5,238 nt of DNA from Verrucomicrobiota bacterium (lineage in GTDB: Bacteria > Verrucomicrobiota > Verrucomicrobiia > Verrucomicrobiales > DEV007), in assembly GCA_027618625.1 (NCBI GenBank), contig JAQCER010000320.1, forward strand, positions 1 through 5,238, read 5' to 3'. A model generated the notes under the pieces. That model worked only from the letters and a program-made list of their open reading frames with translations, was not told where the DNA came from and did no database searches. The position numbers were made by a program, and so were the translations under genes. Positions 1 to 5,238 of this stretch are shown one piece after another (the first letter of the stretch is position 1; each line of letters opens with the position of its first letter).

Positions 1-221
1 TTCAGAAAGCCAAGGCCTTCGGTGACATAGAATGTCGCGCCAAACCCATGCTTCTTCAGAACGTCCGCAACGAACGCGCGATCCGATTTGTTCGCGTCGT
101 CGAATGTGAGCACGACGAGCTTGCCAGGGATCGGCTGCAAATCCTTCGCGTGGCCCGGCACAATGAAGAAACCCGCGAGCGAAAACAGGATCGCATGGGC
201 GCGGAAGAGAATGCGGTGCAT
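1..221 (-). CDS. Secreted polysaccharide deacetylase (NodB homology domain), N-terminal fragment cut by the window edge
   Basis: Only the first 73 codons are visible; the gene continues past base 1. Residues 1-25 look like a Sec signal peptide: basic start MHRILFRAH, a hydrophobic core AILFSLAGFFIV, and likely cleavage after GHA. The NodB domain opens at about residue 34 with VVLTFDDANKS (37-46) and continues with LKKHGFGATFYVTEG. In this family (carbohydrate esterase 4) the first Asp of TFDD (D41) acts as general base and the second (D42) binds the metal, so both early catalytic residues are present. The His metal ligands lie outside the window. The expected reaction is removal of N- or O-acetyl groups from a polysaccharide outside the cytoplasm; the substrate cannot be told. 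The usual TFDDG is TFDDA here. An in-frame ATG lies at 233, but the ATG at 221 is preferred because the leader aligns with that of the LamG gene exactly up to it. The LamG gene ends 60 bp upstream, so the two are probably co-transcribed. Confidence 0.85.
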   Translation of the reverse strand, partial: MHRILFRAHAILFSLAGFFIVPGHAKDLQPIPGKLVVLTFDDANKSDRAFVADVLKKHGFGATFYVTEGLGFL

Positions 222-276
222 GGGATTCAGCATAATGAAAATTGGGGTTTCAGCGATGGATCGTCTCTGGTGTTGT
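141..276 (-). repeat. Copy B of a shared leader plus signal-peptide module (before the deacetylase)
   Basis: This stretch aligns with 1032-1172. On the minus strand it starts ACAACACC (276-269), then ACGATC, GAAAC, CCAA-TTTC and GCTGAATCCCATG, ending at the deacetylase start codon. By eye about 43 of 60 leader positions match copy A. The similarity continues into the coding region, where GCG-ATC, GGT-TTC and GCG-AAG-GAT codons line up and the signal peptides share A-I-x-F-x-L-A-G-F and A-K-D with one codon gap. The untranslated blocks argue for common descent of the DNA, not only for convergent signal peptides. Confidence 0.65.
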
Positions 277-281
277 CGAGA

Positions 282-1115
282 TTACTTGGTGGCTTCAGCT
301 TTTTTCTCGTCCGCTTTCTTGTCAGCCTCGTTGTCGAGATTGCCATCCAGTTTCCAATGGCCCACGATCGCCTCCGGTACCGGTTCCGCCTTGCCCTCCG
401 CAAGCTCGGCGACCTGCTCATCGGTCAAGGTCCCGGTGTAAACACGCATATCGTCGATGCCCCCGTGGAATGGCTCATGGCGTCCGTTGTAGGCACCGAT
501 GGACGCAGGCGTCGGTCTGCCCGGAGCAAGATTCCCGGGCTGCTCCCGCTCGCTGAGCTTTTTTCCGTCAATGTACAGCCGGAGGTGCCTTCCATCGAAG
601 GTGCCCGCTACATGATGCCACTGACCATCGGCGAGTTTCGCGGGCTCACAGGCAGCCCAAATCTCCGTGTATTTGCCGTCGATTCCCAGCCCGAACCACA
701 GGCCCCAGATGTTGTTTGCTCCGCCGATTGCCATGAAGCGGCGGTCACCTCCGTCCTCGATCCGAAAAACGGTTTGCTTCCCTTTCGACTCTACGGAGGT
801 CTTGATCCACGCGCAGACCGTGGTTCCGTCGAGCGGACGCAACTCGGGATACGCAGGAATGCGGATGATCGGGGCGTGGGGGCCGAACTCAATCGCCTTG
901 CCGGTCTTCCCCTCGATGTATTTCGGTTCCCCTTCTTCGGCGCTTGCGCCTCTCTTGGGCGACTCGGGGGTCGCGACGACGGAAGTTTCAGTGGATGATG
1001 CGGCGCTGACCTCGCCGGAGATCTGCGGCACATCCTTCGCCCGGACGACCGGTGCCGTCGAGAAACCGGCCAGAATGAACACGATCGCAAATGAATGGAG
1101 TGGAAGTTGGTTCAT
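282..1115 (-). CDS. Secreted LamG-like (concanavalin A-like lectin/glucanase fold) protein
   Basis: The 277-residue product starts with a signal peptide (MNQLPLHSFAIVFILAGF, likely cleavage after VRA at residue 26). A low-complexity linker rich in Ser, Glu and Ala follows (about 33-64), then one LamG/Laminin_G_3-type jelly-roll domain (about 65-240). Hallmarks are GKTGKAIEFG, TVCAWIKT, DGQWHHVAGTFDG (163-175), LRLYIDGK (178-185) and GGIDDMRVYTGTLTDEQVAEL (218-238). Such domains usually bind carbohydrate or mediate adhesion; no catalytic domain is seen. The usual first strand, of the form xGHWxLDG, is missing at the N-terminal side. It appears instead at the C-terminus (VGHWKLDGNLDN, 251-262), followed by a Lys/Glu/Ala tail. 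The frame stays open upstream to 1184, but the ATG at 1115 begins the signal peptide and is aligned with the deacetylase start. The deacetylase gene follows after 60 bp. Exact ligand and role are unknown. Confidence 0.8.
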   Translation of the reverse strand: MNQLPLHSFAIVFILAGFSTAPVVRAKDVPQISGEVSAASSTETSVVATPESPKRGASAEEGEPKYIEGKTGKAIEFGPHAPIIRIPAYPELRPLDGTTVCAWIKTSVESKGKQTVFRIEDGGDRRFMAIGGANNIWGLWFGLGIDGKYTEIWAACEPAKLADGQWHHVAGTFDGRHLRLYIDGKKLSEREQPGNLAPGRPTPASIGAYNGRHEPFHGGIDDMRVYTGTLTDEQVAELAEGKAEPVPEAIVGHWKLDGNLDNEADKKADEKKAEATK

Positions 1116-1172
1116 GGGATTTAGCGGTGGGAAAGTTGGTAGTTTCGTGAATTGATCGTTTCCGGGTGTTGT
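1032..1172 (-). repeat. Copy A of a shared leader plus signal-peptide module (before the LamG gene)
   Basis: On the minus strand this copy reads ACAACACC (1172-1165), ACGATC, GAAAC, CCAACTTTC and GCTAAATCCCATG, then the LamG signal-peptide codons up to GCG-AAG-GAT. Copy B lies 896 bp downstream in front of the deacetylase. The last 13 leader bases, including the ATG, differ between copies at one position. A duplicated 5' module is the simplest reading. Whether the conserved leader blocks have a regulatory role is unknown. Confidence 0.65.
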
Positions 1173-1346
1173 TGAATAACCCATACGATCTCATATGGGC
1201 AAGCTTCCGTTTGAATGAGCGGCGAGACGAAGGCGTGGCGCAACGGATTTATGCGGGTGAATCTGGTGCCCTTCGCTCATCTTCATGCAGGCCCTTGGTC
1301 GCCGAAGTCCATGCTGCCCCGTGGCGTGCGCATGCCCTTCGCGTTC
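1116..1346 (-). other. Intergenic tract between the ABC exporter and LamG genes
   Basis: This 231-bp stretch has no convincing gene. From right to left it contains two tiny overlapping minus-strand frames (1333-1283, 16 codons, and 1286-1191, 31 codons), a 20-bp imperfect palindrome (1180-1199), and the duplicated leader (from 1172). The 10-mer TGCCCTTCGC occurs twice in direct orientation (1267-1276 and 1333-1342). No clear sigma-70 promoter was found; the best try, TTGCCC then 17 nt then TTATTC at about 1204-1176, is poor. The length and the hairpin suggest that transcription of the ABC operon ends here and that the LamG/deacetylase unit starts here. Confidence 0.4.
1180..1199 (-). terminator. 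Hairpin between transcription units, possible weak terminator or operator
   Basis: The arms CCCATA and TATGGG form a perfect 6-bp stem around an 8-nt centre in which two more pairs are possible. On the minus strand the stem is followed by TTATTC, not by a true run of T, so a strong rho-independent terminator is unlikely. The position, about 150 nt after the ABC stop and just before the conserved LamG leader, would suit either a leaky terminator or a protein-binding dyad. Confidence 0.3.
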
Positions 1347-3080
1347 TCACTCCTCCTGTGTCCCCAGTCCGGCCGAGCAGAGTCTTTCGTAGAGTCCGTT
1401 GAAGGCGATCAGTTCTTCGTGCTTGCCTGACTCAACGATCCGACCTTGCTCAAGGACATAGATTTTGTCGGCGGCGCGGACCGTGCTGAGCCGGTGGGCA
1501 ATGACGAATGCGGTTCGTTCTGAGCGCAGGCGTTCGAGCGCTTCCTGGATGAGGTGCTCGGTTTCGTTGTCGACCGCACTGGTGGCTTCGTCGAGCAGGA
1601 GAATGGGCGGATTTTTCAGCAAGGCGCGAGCGATCGACAGCCGTTGTCGCTCGCCGCCGCTGAGCCGGGTGCCGCGTTCGCCTGGCGTGGCTTCGAGTCC
1701 ACCGTCCAGTTTGCTGACGAAGTTCTCAGCATTTGCGGCACGAAGCGCCGTCCAGATTTCGTCCTCGGTTGCATCGGGTTTTGCGACGAGCAGGTTCTCT
1801 CGAATAGTCGCGTCAAAAAGAAAGCTGTCCTGGGTCACATAGCCGATGCGATCGCGCAGCCACTCTTTCGATATCCCTTCCAATGGATTGCCGTCGAGGG
1901 TGATGCGGCCACCGTCCACTTCATAGAAGCGCGTCAGGAGGGCGAGGACTGTTGATTTGCCCGCGCCTGTGGGGCCGACGAAGGCTACGGTTTGCCCAGG
2001 CAGTGCCTCTAAGTCGATCGCGTCGAGCGTAGGCCGGGTTGCGTTCTTTTCGTAGGAGAAACGGACGTCTTCGAAGCGCACATGACCCCGCAGCGTCTCC
2101 GGTCGTTTGCCTGTGACCAGATCTTCTTCCTCGTCCAGATCCAGGATGCTGAAGATGCGTTTGCCTGCGACTATTCCGGAAACGAACAACTGAGTCAGCG
2201 GATTGATCCGCGAAATGGGATCATAGAGCAGTCCCCATGACATGAGAACGGCGCTGAGGACTCCCAGTGTTGTCTCGCCTTTTGTGATCCACCATGCACC
2301 GAACGCGATGGTCAGGACGATTCCCGATTCCGCCACCAGAGACACGAACGGCCAGATGAAAGCGTTGGCTTTGACCACATTCATCTGCGCCTTGAGCACC
2401 GTAGTGCTGGCACTGCCGAAGCGCTTGGCCTCTTCGGGTTCCACGGTATAGGCCTTGATTTGCCGAATGCCGGCAACATTGTCATGCAGCACGGAATTTA
2501 ACGTGCTGCTGGCTTCGCTAACTGCCTTGTAGCGGGGTTCCGCATACTTTTGGAACAGGCGTGTTGCAATCGCCACCACTGGCAGGGGAGCCACGGTCAG
2601 CAGGGCAAGACCTGGATGCAGCCAGATCAGAAAGCCTAACACTGCACAAAATTGCATCAGTCCGCTCAGTCCCTGATCGATTGCGCCGACGATGACGCGT
2701 TCCATCGCCGGGACATCCGCGGCGACCCGGTGCATGATGTCGCCGGTAGGTTGCCGGTCGAACCAGTGCAAGGGGAGGCGTTGAATTTTTTCGTAAAGAT
2801 CACGCCGCAGATCATGGATGATACGTTGTTCGAACGCGCTGTTGCACAGATTCCTGAACATCGTGATCACTTGCCGGGCGGCGATCGCGCCGATGCCCAG
2901 TGCTGCCAGGGGGACGATGCGGTCGATCTGGTTGTTCGGCACGACCTCGTCGATAAACTCCTGCGTGACTGCTGGAAGCACGACCACCAGCAGTGTGCTG
3001 ACCATTGCGAGCCCCAGCGTGGTGGCAGCGTGCCAGGGGTAGAGTGCCGTGTAGCGAAAAATCCGGATGAGCGTTGACAT
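1347..3080 (-). CDS. ABC exporter half-transporter (fused membrane and ATPase domains), MsbA/multidrug type
   Basis: The 577-residue product matches the usual length of MsbA-like exporters and should work as a homodimer in the inner membrane, driving lipid, drug or glycolipid export with ATP. The membrane domain (about 1-310) has hydrophobic segments near 15-37, 55-72, 135-175 and 240-285, and the intracellular-loop signature WFDRQPTGDIMHRVAADV (106-123). The ATPase domain (about 330-577) is intact: A-loop Tyr343, Walker A GPTGAGKST (369-377), Q-loop Gln417, signature LSGGE (473-477), Walker B ILLLDE with catalytic Glu498, D-loop SAVD (501-504) and switch His529. The gene starts 17 bp after the DUF255 stop, so the two are probably one operon. 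No Shine-Dalgarno sequence precedes the start. The sequence does not reveal the substrate; a lipid A-core flippase role is possible but not shown, as no lipid A or polysaccharide synthesis gene is nearby. Confidence 0.93.
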   Translation of the reverse strand: MSTLIRIFRYTALYPWHAATTLGLAMVSTLLVVVLPAVTQEFIDEVVPNNQIDRIVPLAALGIGAIAARQVITMFRNLCNSAFEQRIIHDLRRDLYEKIQRLPLHWFDRQPTGDIMHRVAADVPAMERVIVGAIDQGLSGLMQFCAVLGFLIWLHPGLALLTVAPLPVVAIATRLFQKYAEPRYKAVSEASSTLNSVLHDNVAGIRQIKAYTVEPEEAKRFGSASTTVLKAQMNVVKANAFIWPFVSLVAESGIVLTIAFGAWWITKGETTLGVLSAVLMSWGLLYDPISRINPLTQLFVSGIVAGKRIFSILDLDEEEDLVTGKRPETLRGHVRFEDVRFSYEKNATRPTLDAIDLEALPGQTVAFVGPTGAGKSTVLALLTRFYEVDGGRITLDGNPLEGISKEWLRDRIGYVTQDSFLFDATIRENLLVAKPDATEDEIWTALRAANAENFVSKLDGGLEATPGERGTRLSGGERQRLSIARALLKNPPILLLDEATSAVDNETEHLIQEALERLRSERTAFVIAHRLSTVRAADKIYVLEQGRIVESGKHEELIAFNGLYERLCSAGLGTQEE

Positions 3081-3097
3081 GAATCGAGACGCGGGAC

Positions 3098-5098
3098 TCA
3101 GGGGCGGGTGAATTCTTCCCAGGCGGCAAGCAGTCCGGGTGTCATCGATGATTGGTTGGTCATGGTGGATTCAAAGTGATCGAACAGTTTTTCAGCTGCG
3201 GCTTTCCAGGTGGATTGCTGAGGCTCCTCCGCGGCTTTGCTCAAGCGAACCAGATTGCGGGCTGTAAGGCCGTTGCAAGACAGAATGTCCGAATCGACTG
3301 CCGGGCGCAAGCGAAGGAAAATATCTGAGCGGGAACGCGGGATTTCGAAGAAAACGCCGGTGTCCGGATCGAGAAATTCGTCGAGCTGCTTTTGTTGGAA
3401 TGCCTGGGCAAGAGCCAGCCACTTGTTGTTTCCTGCTGCTGTGTAAAGTGCCAGGCTCGCATCCACCATTGCCGCGTAGTCATCGCAGGTTCCCTCGATG
3501 TCAGATGCTCCTGCCAGCCAGGAACGCCGGATGGCGACAGACTTGTGATCGACCATGTGCGTGGACAGAAAGTCCATTGCCTTGATCGCGGGTTCGAGAA
3601 GGTCTGGCTGTTTCAGGGCAGTGGCACCGCGAGCCAGTGAGGCAATTGCGTAGCCATTCCAGCTCACCAGAATTTTACGATCAACCATCGGCCTGGGTCG
3701 CATTGACTGGTGTTGCCTGAGCAGCGCAAGTCCGCGCTCATAGGTGGCAGCTACCTTGCCATCCGGAATGCCCGCTGCCTTTGCCGATTCGTTCAGAGCC
3801 AGTTTTTCGAAGAGAACATTCTTACCTGTCAAAGTTTGTCCAAGATCAGATCCCGGAGGAGTATTGCCGCGGGGCCGGATGCCGAAGTGCAGCCTTAGCA
3901 ATGCACCCGCTTCAGCATCCGAGCTCAATGCGTCATCGAATTCCTTCTCCGTCCAGCTGTAAAAAGCACCTGGAACCATCTGCGAAGCATCGACATCAGG
4001 CAGGCTCACTGCATCTGCCGATGTGTAGAATCCGCCGTCCGCATGTGCCAGGCGAGTGTTCATGTAGCGGAACGTTTTGAGAGCAATTTCCTTGTAAAGC
4101 GGGTTCCCAGTAGTCGCGAACACCTGCGCGTAAAGTTCCCCACAGAGAGCCTGATCGTAGAGCATTTTCTCGAAGCTCGGCACGCTCCATTGCTCATCTT
4201 GCGCGTAGCGGTGAAAGCCACCGCCAAGGTGATCCTGGATCCCTCCTTTTGCCATCCCCATGAGAGTTGCCTCAACAAGCCTGCCGGCTCGTTGCCCGGT
4301 GGGGTGGCTGCTGAACTGTTGTGAAAACTGGTGCAACCACAGCAGGTTCGGCATCAACGGAAATTTAGGAACAGACAGGGTGCCGCCATACGTGGTGTCG
4401 GAATGCAAAAGGACTTCGCGAACGAATCCTTCAAGTTGGTCTCTGGTGAGGTGTCTTGAACCAATGTTAGTGCCAGTTGCTTCGGATGTTGGTTCTGGTC
4501 TGCGATCGATGGTTTCCTGCATTTGCTTCACGTCACGTGCCGATTGTCTTGATAAATAGTCATCGGTGTCGCGCTTCCAGCTTGAGAGCACGTGGTTGAT
4601 TACAGATATGAGCGTCTGGCCATCCAGTCGGCCGCTGGATTGGTTCGGCAGGTAACCGGTGCCGAACATGGGGAGTCGCTCCGGTGTCATGAAAATGTGA
4701 AGCGGCCAGGCTGGGGATTCTTTGACAAGCAAAATGTAGCGAACACAGGCGTTGTTCACGGCGGGCCTTTCCTCCCGGTCGACGAGAATGCAGACAAAGT
4801 TCCTATTGAGCAGTTCTGCAATCTCTCCACTGATGAAGCTTTCCTGCTCGACAACGCTGCACGAAGGGCCGGTGGAGTAGCCCACGTTTACAAAAACTGG
4901 ACGATTCAACTCCCGGGCACGAGCGAAAGCTGCATCGCCCCATGGATACCAATCGACCAGATTGTCTGCGTGCCTTTGCAGGTAGGGCGACTTTTCGCCC
5001 AGTAGGCGCTCCGCTTTAGGTGCGGTCTGAGCAATCATGTTCCCAACGGAGGCGGAGACGGTAATCCAGCAGAGTAAGAAACGGAGGAAGGTGGCCAT
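3098..5098 (-). CDS. Exported DUF255 (YyaL/SPATA20-like) protein with a degenerate thioredoxin-like site
   Basis: The 666-residue product starts with a probable signal peptide ([18 protein letters not shown], ending near IAQTA at 22-26). A thioredoxin-like DUF255 domain follows (about 30-170): [18 protein letters not shown] (37-54), GYSTGPSC (73-80), ESF (86-88) and VDREERP (106-112). The rest is an alpha/alpha-barrel of the six-hairpin glycosidase type, with VPKFP (243-247), [16 protein letters not shown] (289-304), [11 protein letters not shown] (307-317), GGFYTSADA (355-363), [20 protein letters not shown] (473-492) and [14 protein letters not shown] (539-552). The family's biochemical role is poorly known. 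Compared with the usual GYSTCHWCHVM, the first Cys and the following His are replaced; the usual VPHFEKMLYDNA has Ser for His. Disulfide exchange is therefore doubtful. The frame is open upstream to a TTG at 5236, but those residues look non-coding and the ATG at 5098 gives a proper signal peptide. The ABC exporter gene follows after 17 bp. Confidence 0.88.
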   Translation of the reverse strand: MATFLRFLLCWITVSASVGNMIAQTAPKAERLLGEKSPYLQRHADNLVDWYPWGDAAFARARELNRPVFVNVGYSTGPSCSVVEQESFISGEIAELLNRNFVCILVDREERPAVNNACVRYILLVKESPAWPLHIFMTPERLPMFGTGYLPNQSSGRLDGQTLISVINHVLSSWKRDTDDYLSRQSARDVKQMQETIDRRPEPTSEATGTNIGSRHLTRDQLEGFVREVLLHSDTTYGGTLSVPKFPLMPNLLWLHQFSQQFSSHPTGQRAGRLVEATLMGMAKGGIQDHLGGGFHRYAQDEQWSVPSFEKMLYDQALCGELYAQVFATTGNPLYKEIALKTFRYMNTRLAHADGGFYTSADAVSLPDVDASQMVPGAFYSWTEKEFDDALSSDAEAGALLRLHFGIRPRGNTPPGSDLGQTLTGKNVLFEKLALNESAKAAGIPDGKVAATYERGLALLRQHQSMRPRPMVDRKILVSWNGYAIASLARGATALKQPDLLEPAIKAMDFLSTHMVDHKSVAIRRSWLAGASDIEGTCDDYAAMVDASLALYTAAGNNKWLALAQAFQQKQLDEFLDPDTGVFFEIPRSRSDIFLRLRPAVDSDILSCNGLTARNLVRLSKAAEEPQQSTWKAAAEKLFDHFESTMTNQSSMTPGLLAAWEEFTRP

Positions 5099-5238
5099 GG
5101 CGATAAATACGATGGGTGTACCAATCTGGGCGCGATGACAGGGAAAAATCTTCAGATCGCAGCTGGAATTGAGGGTTTCCGCTTGTTTTTCTGTAAGTAT
5201 CTGACAGTGAGTATGGAAAGATATATTACTGGACAATA
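5099..5238 (-). promoter_or_regulatory. Upstream region of the DUF255 gene with a possible promoter and dyad
   Basis: This 140-bp stretch is more A/T-rich than the gene beside it and shows no complete gene. A weak sigma-70-like pair can be read on the minus strand: TTGTCC (5236-5231), 17 nt, then TACTCA (5213-5208). Directly after it lies the imperfect 17-bp palindrome CTGTCAGATACTTACAG (5207-5191), in which 6 of 8 positions pair, a suitable place for an operator. Matches are poor, and the window edge may hide the true promoter. Confidence 0.2.

Noticed and set aside
222..233. Alternative deacetylase start at the ATG at 233
   Set aside because: The leader alignment with the LamG gene runs up to the ATG at 221, and the signal peptide is complete from there. 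The 233 start cannot be excluded.
48..998. 316-codon open frame on the plus strand
   Set aside because: It runs antisense across the LamG gene and the deacetylase start, both of which have clear family motifs and signal peptides. Its translation shows no recognisable domain and is rich in Arg and Gly, as expected of a GC-rich shadow frame.
1116..1184. Upstream extension of the LamG protein to the ATG at 1184
   Set aside because: The extra 23 codons lie in the duplicated leader. The corresponding leader before the deacetylase is not open in the same way, and the signal peptide begins at the ATG at 1115.
1554..1955. Plus-strand open frame of 133 codons inside the ABC gene
   Set aside because: It is antisense to the highly conserved ATPase domain (Walker A to Walker B), so its openness is explained by codon bias of the real gene.
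5099..5236. Upstream extension of the DUF255 protein to a TTG at 5236
   Set aside because: The extra 46 residues have no family similarity and would bury the signal peptide. The region is A/T-rich and looks like a promoter zone.
1..5238. CRISPR arrays, tRNA or rRNA genes, insertion sequences, phage genes
   Set aside because: No regularly spaced repeats, cloverleaf sequences, transposase motifs or terminal inverted repeats were seen; the window is almost entirely filled by four ordinary-looking genes.

Overview
The window carries four protein genes, all on the minus strand. It suggests a heterotrophic bacterium of the Planctomycetota-Verrucomicrobiota group, more likely Verrucomicrobiota. The grounds are a secreted LamG-fold protein beside a secreted NodB-type polysaccharide deacetylase of the TFDDA type, an exported DUF255 protein, moderately high GC, and no recognisable Shine-Dalgarno sequence before any of the four starts. 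The phylum is inferred from family content and was not checked by a search.

Layout in transcription order (right to left). (1) 5098-3098 encodes a 666-residue exported DUF255/YyaL/SPATA20-family protein, with an N-terminal thioredoxin-like domain and an alpha/alpha-barrel domain. Several normally invariant residues are replaced, including the first cysteine of the CxxC site. (2) After 17 bp, 3080-1347 encodes a complete 577-residue ABC exporter half-transporter of the MsbA/multidrug type with all nucleotide-binding motifs intact. Genes 1 and 2 look like one operon. (3) A 231-bp intergenic tract (1346-1116) holds a 20-bp hairpin and two tiny overlapping reading frames of doubtful status. (4) 1115-282 encodes a 277-residue secreted LamG/concanavalin A-like protein. 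(5) After 60 bp, 221-1 encodes the N-terminal part of a secreted polysaccharide deacetylase that runs off the left edge.

The most notable observation is that the LamG and deacetylase genes, whose mature domains are unrelated, share the same 5' module. About 60 nt of untranslated leader and the following signal-peptide codons align between 1172-1032 and 276-141. This looks like a duplicated leader plus export-signal cassette placed in front of two different extracytoplasmic proteins. It also fixes the start codons of both genes.

Working picture (inference): the LamG protein and the deacetylase form an exported pair that binds and de-acetylates a carbohydrate, while the ABC exporter and the DUF255 protein form a separate envelope-related transcription unit. 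No tRNA, rRNA, CRISPR array, transposase or phage gene was seen.
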